Assembly: GCF_020184175.1 (NCBI RefSeq)
Contig: NC_065531.1
Location: forward strand, 65,178,806-65,242,805
From: Aphis gossypii
Lineage: Eukaryota; Arthropoda; Insecta; Hemiptera; Aphididae
Direction: 5' to 3'
Length of the DNA: 64,000 bases
A program made the translations under genes and the position numbers. Position 1 is the stretch's first letter; the number at the start of each line of letters is the position of its first letter. The notes below the pieces were generated by a model. The model was not told the DNA's origin. It saw only the letters and a list, made by a program, of their open reading frames with translations, and searched no databases. Below are positions 27,601 to 39,600 of this stretch, piece by piece.

Positions 27601-30600
27601 AAAACTGTATTTTCTTTTCGTGTCGTGTATGAAAATCGTGACGGAATGTTATGCACGTGTATCCCGTTCTGCGTATTTTGTTTTCTCATTTTATAATCTG
27701 ATTTTATCGATATTATACATATTGATAATACTGTATGTTGCTATTATTATTACTACTATTATCATTTTATTCGGACCGAGCGAATGTTGTTGTGTTATAT
27801 GGTGAGACGACGGTGTCGTAATACGCGGTTTGGAAAACCGGCCAAACTGGCTGCCATAAAACATACTATTTTACATTACTGCAGACATATATTATATATT
27901 GTATTATAGATGTATATCGAACGGACCTCATTATCTTATTATGTATGACGCGTTATAGTAAAAGGCTGGACCACATTTCGCGTAAAAAACAATCAAACAT
28001 TTACGAATTATTATTGTCAACGATTCTATAGAAATATTATTATTTATTATTGTTATTGTACGTAAATTACCAAGAAAACATTAGAAAATTAAAACGTGGT
28101 GATTAGTAGGTCTTATATTACATATACTGAACTGGGTGATAAATTTAAAATGGAATAGTATGAGTAACTGTTTTGTGTAATTTTTAAATGGTCCAAACAT
28201 AAGATTTTCAAAAAAAAAAAAACTATTTACTTGATTTTATTATAACTTGATTTTTATAGCTTTTTTAAATTACTTTTAAGATTACTTCAGTGACAATATA
28301 TTTTTTAAGGAATTTAATTTTCTAATGTTTTCTTCGTAATTCTACATTTATATAATAGATGAAATGATATGTACAACTATATTAATTTATTATAATTCCA
28401 AACTATGATTTTTAATAAATTTGCATAAAGTAAGGTTAAGTGTAGGCATTTAAGACATTGGATTTTTTATTAAACATAAACATTGACAGAATGACCCAGA
28501 TAACAATTAACGTTGATGAGAATACTGTCCGAAGCAATCACTGAACTGCTGTCGCTATACAATACAGATTTATTTCATATTGATTCCCGAGCATTTAAGC
28601 ATACCAGGAACTGAAAAATCAGATCAAGAAGCACTTAAACTTTTAATTAACCTCTTCGATGCTGTATTCTTTTCTTCTAAACATTTCTTTATATTATTTA
28701 GAAGTATACAACGAAATAAATTAACTTATAACTACTGGCATAGTCTTAATACGTACTAAACACGTCATGATAAAAAAACAATATAAACCTGTGACAAAAT
28801 CTTGGACTAAGAGTCTTAATTATCTATTATTATCTATCAAGATAATATTAAAAACTTATTTTAATTGGAAGACATGGTAAATTTCTAAATGTACTACATA
28901 TTATATACTAATAGTCAAGTAATCAATGTATTGAAGATCAGTAATAAAAAAAATTAACTATACCCAATAAGTTTACTTAATGTATATGTAGATCCTTCAT
29001 ATCGACCAATATAATATTATCATGGAGTGGTAGGAGAAAAATATTACGAAAAGGCAAACAGCTATCGTCCCTACCTAGATCATTGTGAAGGGCGCATACA
29101 ATTTTTATAATATCTGCGCGGTCGTCGTGTTCCGGTCAAGTGGATCCCTTCCGGTATGTATTCAACGCCCGCGGTAATTACAACGATAGACAATGCATAA
29201 GAGCGTGCGCTAGCTGTCCGAATCATTGAATAAAATATGATTACCGTCGCCAGGAACTCGTATATTATAACATAATATTAAATATGATATTATTATTATT
29301 ATTATTACTAACATTATCATTATGTGTACGTTATTTTAAGGGCAAATTTGTAGTGTACCATAAGGTTGTACGCACGACTGGGTTTTTGTTTTATTTTTTA
29401 TTTTAAAATTCTAGATTGCTACACTATCTGCAACAAGGTAGATGTCATACTTAAATGGTAAGCGCTATTTTACAGACAAGTTGAAATGTTAATTATCCAC
29501 ATTGTATATATTTTTGTATTTATCTTAGATGGTTATTTGAAATTGTGTACCTATCAGAAATAATTTTTTTAGAACGCAACTTAATGTATCTTTAGTAGTT
29601 AATGTGGATAATATAATATTATTATGTAATTTAACTTTCGAATAATTTAAATAAAAAACCCGCATATAATAATATATAACGAGTTCAATGAATTTATTAT
29701 TATTATTATTGTTCAAAAAATAAAACGTGACTTTTATAACATTCATTAGGTTAGGTTATTACTTATTAACTATAGCTGGGTAATGGTGGTTCTTAATAAA
29801 AAATAAATAAAAACAAAATTATTTCTCTGGATTAATTTATGGGACAGCCTCATCATAATATTATAATATTACACTGTTACAACTGCAGTATAATGATATT
29901 ATTATATATTACATTATGGATATATATATATTAGACCTTAGACTGTTTATGTTAAGATATGTACTATAGTCTATATTATATAATGATAAAAACACTATTA
30001 TAATGTATAGATACACAAAATGACAGTATATACTCACAAAAATTCATCCTATTCACCGAAACTCGTTATTTTTCACAAACACAACAATATAATTATTATC
30101 ACGCGTGCGCATACCCATCACGCGCTTAGTTGAAAAAATTTTTACGGTTCATTTTATACTTTACTTTTTTTACTTTTTGTTTTACTTGGTGGGTAATGAA
30201 ATTCACCAAAAAAAACTTTGACCAGCACGCTTGCATTTTGTTTGTTATAGAAAAGAAAAATGAACTTTTTTTATGATTTGTAATCTTCGCTGGGCAAAAA
30301 TAATTGAAAACTCTCAACGAACTTATGAAGGCTTCTTCCTCCCCCCCTGTGGGATTTCATCGCAAAAGCAATAACAGTGGTAAAACTATACTACATATGT
30401 ATTATAACAGAATAAACAGTAATAATGTATTAAATATTTTCCACAACAGAACTGTGCGAGGATTATGGAATATCTTATGTCATCATTGTCTATAATAATC
30501 TATAGCTGATAGATACGCGTTATCTACCATGTTATTTAGCCACGATATATTTTTAGGCCTCTTTGGGTCACGTCGTAATTCTTTAATTTTTCAATATCTA

Positions 30601-33600
30601 CCTAATATTTAATCGAATTATCTTTAGATTAAACAACGTTTTTGTTTTATAAAAACATAATCATCGCTAACAAGTAGGCTTATAATGTTTGTCAAAATGC
30701 ACATTTTTTAAGGTACCTATCAATTTTTTTCTAGAATAAATTTACACGTTATTCTATATAGTATATAAAAATATACAGATTTGCATCATTACTATACAAA
30801 TATACAACATACACTTAAAATTATTCCATGATTAAAAAAAATAATCATATTAGTATATTTGAAGTACCTACCATAATATAATGTATTATTATTATTACCA
30901 TAACATTCATAACAGACTTCCAATAAAACACTCTATTTATAATATAATTGACTGAATAGCAAAAACCAGTGTATAGTATTACAGTATTATATTAATAACA
31001 TACAATGTAATTCACTAAACATGTTCATCTTCATTTGTTTATTTTAATAATGGGTTTATTTAAAATTAAGATTTTTAAAATGTTTAATTAAACGTATGCA
31101 ATATATGTTTTTTACTTAATTATAGACGATACATATATTTGATTTTATCTAAAAATTTTGTACAAACTCTAAATTTCGATAAATTAATATTAACTAGGTA
31201 CTAAAATTATAAAATTATCATAGCCCCCCATATTATCAGAATCCAATTATTTTTTTACCTATTATTTTTATTAGAAAATTAAATAGCTTAAAAAGTAAAA
31301 CCTACTTCTATAGATTTCGATTTCGATTTTAGAGTTTGTGTTTGAAATTTTATGTTTGTAAAAAAATTAACAAAATATATTATTATGTGGTGTTGTAGGT
31401 ACCTTATATTATTATTATGTATGGATCATATTATAGTTTGTAAGTATAGTTACAGTTATAGTTTGTATGGTCATATCATAATTATATGTATAAAAATACC
31501 TATGTAGTATGTATCGTATGCTAAATATGTGTTTTATTGATATGTAAGTATATATTATATACATTATACATTGTATAATATGTTCAGTGGTTTGTGATAA
31601 TGATGCGTGTACCTATAGGTAGGTTAGGTTAGGTACGTTGCGTGTACCTAATTGTTTGGATATAATATGTAAATATGTAAACTATATTATAATATATTTG
31701 AATGTGTGTTTGTTTGAGATACATTCCGATGTATAACGTATGCTTTAGCGAAATGTTTATTCGAATAGGATTATAATCTGAAAATTGTATAATAATTTTA
31801 GATATGTGTGATGTTGTAGGTAAGTACCTTATATTATATTATCATGACCATGTATTTTCGTATATATGTATGTATGTCTATGTATTATTGTGTATTATGT
31901 ATGATATAGTCGAAACAAAATATGTACATCAGAATATTATATATATATATTTTTAAAGAATAAATAAAAGGGGAGGTAATGCATTTAAAGGGGAAGGCGT
32001 AAAATATATGTTGGTCACGTGTTGGATCGGGGGACGGTTGTGATAAGTTTATGTGTGTTGAGGGTTGCCTATACTTAGTAATTTATACAAAATTCGGAGG
32101 AGCCTGTACTACGAATTGCCTATACAGAAGAGCCTATACTTTTACATGTAAAATTTAAGGGAGAGGAGCTCCAGAAGCCCCATTTCATCCTACTCATACT
32201 ACTACACTGGTCAAAGTCAAATAGTATTATTTATATTCTCATCGTTTTTAATTTGGCCAGCTTCGTATCGAAGAATTGCTTCTTTATTCAATGACCTGAG
32301 TGCTCTGTAAAGAACTTCGTACTCGGTGTACAAATCAAAAACATGCTTGATTTCGTTTCGGTATCCTCTGATATTGTGCAATGTGTCCAATAGTGTATCC
32401 ACGTTGTCTTTCAATGAACGCAGCCCCATGTCCAGATCGATACTCTCCGATTCGGTGTAATACAAACCACTTAGACATCGACTCTGTATCTCGAAATAGT
32501 TTTTTAGGCTGATTACGTTTGTTCTCAGAATCGAACAGAGCTTTCTGAGTTTCTCCTTGTTCCTGTGATCCAAGCTTCCGCGATCGACCATGATGTCATC
32601 CGAGAGTTCTGCTATAGGTAGGTATTTTTATTCGTGATTAGATTGTTAAAATTTTCAATCATTGTATAAAAACGTTCTAGTGTTTGTATTACTCTAAGTA
32701 TTAAATAAATCAATTTAATATGTATTTTTTCAATAGACTAATATAACTATTTAAATATAATATGAACTTAAATATTTTAATAAATATAAAAAATAAAATG
32801 TTAATAACGCTGAAAATTACAAAACATCAGTCAATATATTATATATATAATAAAAAGTAAGTACCGATCTTAAATTTATTGATATTAATAACTGTAGATG
32901 TATTACAATAACTATTTATTTTTTTATAATTTGAATATTATTTAATTATTTAAGATCTGGCATAAATCATGATAATACAATGATATTTTATTCCTAATGA
33001 GTTTTTATTTCCAAAATGTAATTTGAAGTAATCAGGTAACTATAAAAATTAATTATAACATATTTATATTAAAAAAAGCTTAAAAACATATACGTATATA
33101 TTATATTATCATATATAATTATATAATTACAACAATTTTCAAATATTTAAAAAAAGTTAAATAAAACTAAAATATGTAAAATAAAAATGGAGTTATTTTA
33201 TATTTATTAACAATGATTTACATTTTTTTTCAAATTACGCATAGCTAATTCTTATAAATATATTAAAGATCAATTAATATTTAAAACTTTTACTTAGTGA
33301 TAATATTAAAATAACGACGACAGCATAACTATTATACGTAGGTATGGATGAATAATAATTTATTATGCGATAAAATTCAATAGGTAGCTAAAAAACGAAT
33401 GATAATAGTAAATAAATATAGTATGTATAACGAGAATGCATAAAAAAATTATTACTATACTTTTTCGAACCTCCAATATTTAAAATTACTTACGTTTTAA
33501 AATGTTGTCTTGTGCAGTGCTGCAGGTAAACGGACAACAATTACGCACCCATTTGTAAATTTTTTCGCACATCCCAAAATTGGATTCATCAACGTTCGTA

Positions 33601-36600
33601 CCATTTTCCATTTTTCTTGCTTGGTATCGAAGTTTTGCGCTCTTGTTTAACGACAAAAGTCTTAAGTACTGGTTCTCGTTTTCAGTGTATATTTTTAACA
33701 CGTGTCTAATTTCATGATTGTTCCCGCTGATGTCTTTTAAAATGGCCATCATTCGTTGAACGTCTTCATATAATGATCGCAATTCTGGCTCCAGGATGCC
33801 ACGTTCCGATTCAGTATAGAACTCGCTGCTTATACGAAGACTTTTCTTGAAAACAGTTTTCAGTTCGACCACGTTCTTTCTTAATAATGAACAGAGCTTG
33901 GTGAGTTTTTTCATTTCTTTGAGATCTACGCTATAGTGATTAGCGTCTGCAAGCAAATTATTTGGATTGCAGTTTACTTCAAAATCAGCTGGTACATTAC
34001 CAGCAAAAAGCTCAGATAACTTTTCAAAGTGCTCTTCGATTAAAATTCGTCGATTTATTATGGTTTGATAGTGGTTTGGCGATATTTCCCAATGATTCAT
34101 CTTCGAAGCTAAATCATTTGTACACATTTTCGTCTTAGATCCTTTAACCTATTATAATCCCTCTAATAATATATATTACGTTTTGAAATAAGTTTAAAAA
34201 TTTTCCTAAATCAATAATAATATACCTATTAACTAGGTACTACTACGTGGAATTAACTAGGTAATTCAGTTAAAAACTGATCTATGAATAAATAAAAATG
34301 TGACACTAAAAATCTAAAAAAACAAACTGAAGGATATAATTATTTTAAAATTATTTGTTAGTTTCTTAGCAACTGGCAAATCATTTCAAACAATATCACT
34401 AATCTACCATTTAAGTAAATAACGATATATTATTATTCATGATGTAGTTAAATATATATGTTTAACTATAATAAATATTGATTAGAAAGTGTAAGGCGTT
34501 TTGTGTTTAAGTCATAAAATCAGAATAAAATATCTTCAAGAATTGAAGACATTAAGATAGATATTTAGATAAAAGTTAACCTTAAAAACGGATTCATTAC
34601 GCGTTATGTATTAACTTGTTTAATAAGGTTTTCTAAGCTTAAATAAATATAAAAACCTAGAATGTGTTTGGTAAGGTTCACGTTGTTTCTTTAATTATTA
34701 TTATTATAAGGTTCAAAACTACCCATATAGACTTAAAATAAATTAGTGTATAATCTTTTTAATTTATTCACATTTACTGCCATTTTTATCCATCATGCTA
34801 ACATTTTACATAACAATTTACTATCTCAAACATTAATTTTAATATAACATAATACATTACAATATATCTGTTTAGCTATCAAACCAGGCTCATGGAACAA
34901 TATTAAATAAACAAGGTTTCGAAGTTTCTGTAAGATATAATGTTAATTAAAAATTGATTATCACATTCAATGACCAATCTTAAATTTCTTTTACGCTGAC
35001 CTATTTAAACATCACGTTAATCGTATACTGTAATAGTGTCACGGAATCGTTTTGCATATTTTCCAGCAACACGGTCTGACGAACCCTTCTGAAATTCGCA
35101 CATAAAAGATAAATCGATCATGATTTCACTGAGTTTATCTTCCTGTCAAAAGACGCATGCTAAGATGAATAGTAATTGTACGACGTCCAATGTCCAGTAA
35201 CTAAAACTTGTCATTTTTCCATCCTTATAGTATAGATTTATTGTTATGGGTCGTTCGAGATGAAACCACAATCGTTTGTCATTCTCAATGTTACAATATA
35301 TTAATGTAATGCACACATTAAAACTCGTCATGTATATAGATCAAAACTATATCCAATATACACGCATTTTATATAAGCCTAAAGTGTATGTGCTATCGAC
35401 AGAAAAACAAATAAATCAAAACACACGATCGAACACTTTATCGTAATAACATAATATACTGAAATTATAATTCCATAATAAATTCGTTATTGTGTACACA
35501 CTGAACTCACGTATATTTCAACAAATTGATGTACGAGTATGTGTGTTTTTGTACATAATACATAAAGAATTATCATACATGTAACATGTTCCCCCATTTT
35601 TTTATTTGAAAATAAAATTAATCAAATTTTAAATCATGGAGTTTTTAATTAATACACTTAAGGCACCCGGTTCCAATGCGATTTCGTACACAAAAATTTA
35701 CTCTACGGAAATAGGGATCCTGTTCTATAGAATCAAGCAAATTTAATAATTTTTTTTTTAACTAATAGAGGGTAATATTCTACAGGCCGCATCGATTTTC
35801 GTTTTTTAATATTTTTATCTCAAAATTTACAATCTGTTTTCAAAAATAATAACATTTTAAGAAATCCTGTATAAATTATATTTTATTATTATTTTGAATA
35901 AAATAAAAATCGGAGTTCGATGCGGCCTGTATGAGATCTTCTTCTTTCAAATAAAAATATAGTTACCAAAATCCAACAATTCTATAAGGCCTGAGAATTA
36001 TTCGCGTGAAGTCATTTTTTTCGATATAATACACCCTATTAACCCCCTTGAATAAGTATCGGGTAGTAAATTAGTGAAAAGTTAAGGTGATAACTAAAAT
36101 ACGAAATTTAATTTTCAAATTTTATAGAATTGCGAAAAATTTGAAAATCTGGCACAAAAGTAATATACTTAAAATTAAATTATTGAGATTTTTCATACTC
36201 TTACTGAAAAATATTTTCCTTATTTTTTTCATATTTTACTATTTTTATAAAAACTTATTATTATTTAAGTTGATTTTTTTTTAAAATATCGATGTACTTA
36301 CTCCTATTAATATATTTATACTAAGGATAAATGTGTTTAAAAATATATAATATGTAATACTGCCATATTGGATCTAAAAAAATAATGTTATAATGTCTTA
36401 TAATCTTCTTTTGACACACATAAATCAATGAAAACGGACTTAACAGATCTGAGATCAATTATGAAAATTGTAAATAATAATAATAATAATTTTACTATAT
36501 AGTTACTATTGTAACACATGTACGTGTTCGCGTTCGTACGGCCACCCGTTCGCTTTTTTTTCTCACTACCCTGCGTAAAGAAGTTTAACTTCAGAATAAA

Positions 36601-39600
36601 CAAAAGCCGTTGCTATACACATCAACGTTTATTTGAGTTTTATTTAGTAGAGTTCCTACTAAGCCTAGTGAAAAGAATCCTTTTGAATAAATTTGATTAT
36701 TCAAAGTAATTATTAAAGTATTTCAAGATTTTGAATTCCTTAAAGATATCAAGGTATTCATTCATTTACCACAGTTATCATATATTAAATAATATATTTT
36801 TTTTTTATATATATGTGATCATTGTCTTCTTTGTAATTTTTAATAATTAATAAAAAATCAATATATTACATGAACGATATATTATCATAATGATACAACG
36901 ACAAGGTTATGAAAGTCCAATAACTACGTATTGTAATAGCAAAGTATAGTATAATCGTCCAATAAAAAATCAATTTTCATATAATTAATTAATTACAGAA
37001 TAACGGCGGTTCTCACCAATACCACGCGCTGCACGTACGGATCAAGACCTATACCTAAACACTTTTCACTTTGGTTATATGATTCTATAGTTAAAGTAAA
37101 AACCAACAATTTCAAACGATGTGCCGATATAATATAATTAATTAATGCGAGGTAGCTTACAATAGAATATGTGATTCGGATGAGTTGAACGTCCATTTCA
37201 AACAATACTGCATAGTGTATACTCGGCCAAAGTGGACATCGGGTTGTACCTATAAACAATCAGCGTCGCATTTCAAACTGCAGTTCCTTATTCCTTTGTA
37301 TACTCAAAGTACTCAAATTGATAATGATATTTATAACGTTTTAGTTATGCGTAGTTTAATATAAATTTCGATTTTATACAGCCACTTAATCAACTCAGTA
37401 ACATAATATAGGTACCTCTTAATATAATAATAATAATATATTTGATACAGTTTGTCAGTATTTAAAGCTACGTTTTCATAGGCATACCTACTCAACATTT
37501 TTGTATTTATGTGAAAGTGTATTATTAACCCAACCCATTCTTAATGAATATTTGAAATTCTAATATTAGTTATTGTAATGTAATATTATAATTAAATACA
37601 AAAAAAAATTATGACAGAAAAATTAACAATTTTTATTATAGAAAATAACAGTTTTACGCACTTAGGACACAGTGCATTTTTGTTCATCGTTACATGGATC
37701 GTTGGTGCAATGTTGCATAATAATAAGATTTAGTAAATAAAAAAATAGTTTTCGTATAAGAGAACAATATTTGGTAAAAATATAATATGATTAAATAAAG
37801 GTGCTGCATCTAGCGATCACCCCACTTCTTAAATACGTTAGCCGTGTATAATACGTATACCAAAAGATGTTTTAAACACATTGTAACTATATTTTATCAT
37901 TCTTAAGCCATATATTTATTCAAATTCTTATTTTCAATATTTATAAGCCGATATAATTAAAAATCTGAAGGAATTTAAAGGTGTATAATATATTATTGAT
38001 AATTTGATACAATACTTTTATAATTGTAAATGGTGGGACAACGAAAAACAATTGATTTTTTATATTAGCAACAATATAAGTACATATAATAATATTTTGA
38101 AAAACGCAAAAGTGCAATAAAAAAAAAAAAAAACAATTTCTTAATAATATTATGTTCTATAAAAATTTAATTTGGTAATATTATTTTATTATTATCTTTC
38201 AAAGTTCATAATGTTGCAATAAGAATTGTGTGATTAAGCTTGGGTTAAAGAAAGTAAATATTAATGTTAGTTAGTACGAGTGTTTTGAAATACTAGATCC
38301 AACTGATCCAAACGGAATTATTACTCGTGGGTAAGCAATATTTACACGCTAACTATTTCAAACAAAATTAAAATTTTACAACGTACACTTGGACAAGAAA
38401 ACTATTGATAATGTTAAAGGGGTTATAAACGTTCATGGATAGTTTTAAAATTAACTAATTTCAAAGTCTAAGTATAGAAAACATGAAATATATAGACGCG
38501 TAGGGATTTAATTTGAAATACAAACACTTAAAATTGAAAATGTATAATATAAAAACTAAAATAAAATTTAATTATTTTTTTTAGTACCATTATTATTGAA
38601 ATTAAAATATTATAAAACTTTTCATTGAAATATAAATTATATTTAAAATCCAAAAATATAAATTCACAATAATATATTATAATCAATGATTAGATGTTTT
38701 TAAAGTAGTGGCTAAACAAATTGATATTACAGAAATTTTCATATTAAGTAGTTATATATTTTTAATATTAAATGCAATTATACACATAATTTAATCTATA
38801 ATATTCGATTTTGTAAATTTATATTTATTCATGAATAGATAGATATCACATTTTACAAAAATGTAAAAAAAAACTTTCAATTGTTATTTATTTATTTGTA
38901 TTTTCAACTTTTTTTTAGTTAATTCTATAATTTTTATTATAATATGTATTATCATAATTTTTAAAAAAGGCATTTATTTTTGGTAGCATGATTCAATCTT
39001 AATTTAATATTTGGGGATATCAATTTCTCTAAAATTCTTTCTCTTATTTATTTTAAAATGATATTTAATAATGATAATATTTTCTTAATATTACAAAAGG
39101 TATCCAAAACATTTTACCGAAGGTTCTCCGATAAAAATGGTATCATCAACAGGACTAAACCAATCATTTAATAATATAATTACAGGTAATGAATTTGTTT
39201 TACATTATTATTAGCTATCCCTATATTTTCTTATGTACTTCTAATGTGATAAAATAGTATGTTAATTGTTATATAAAATATCAAAACTTGTCAGCACTTG
39301 ACATTAGCTTTTATTGCAACGGGACTGTAGTTATCCGCAAATTTGAATAAATAACTAAACAATATAGTATAGATAATAATTATTGGTAAAAAGTATGCGA
39401 TAAGGATCACGCTTACCGGTGGTGATGCTGCCGATGAGAGTGAACGGCACGCAGACGACGATGACTAACAGGTCGGCTATGGCCAAGTTGACGATGAATA
39501 TGTTGGTGGGCGACGATTGCATCCTCACGTTCTTGTAAACCACCAGCACCACGGACATGTTGCCCACAAAGCCCACAACGAACACGGCCGTGTACGCGAT

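Larger units (their letters stand above)
18329..32216 (-). other. Large receptor intron, 3' two-thirds
   Basis: Mostly AT-rich DNA. It contains a few GC-richer patches (19.4-19.7, 20.3-20.9, 23.4, 26.1, 28.5 and 29.1 kb), reported separately, and a possible element end at 26245 (CAGGGTGCTTCATAAAG). No complete gene was recognised outside these. Confidence 0.5.

Noticed and set aside
27491..27805. 104-codon plus-strand frame with a hydrophobic tail.
   Set aside because: The tail is encoded by ATT/TAT repeats, and no motif, promoter or splice context supports it.
31615..31635. TTAGG-like words resembling insect telomere repeat.
   Set aside because: Only about three imperfect units, within ordinary intron sequence.
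35146..35331. A signal-peptide-like open frame (ends VVQLLFILACVF, then TGA) just ahead of nested exon 2, in the same frame.
   Set aside because: The hydrophobic run is what a pyrimidine-rich splice tract encodes. The stop is followed directly by a CAG acceptor, so it is better explained as intron.
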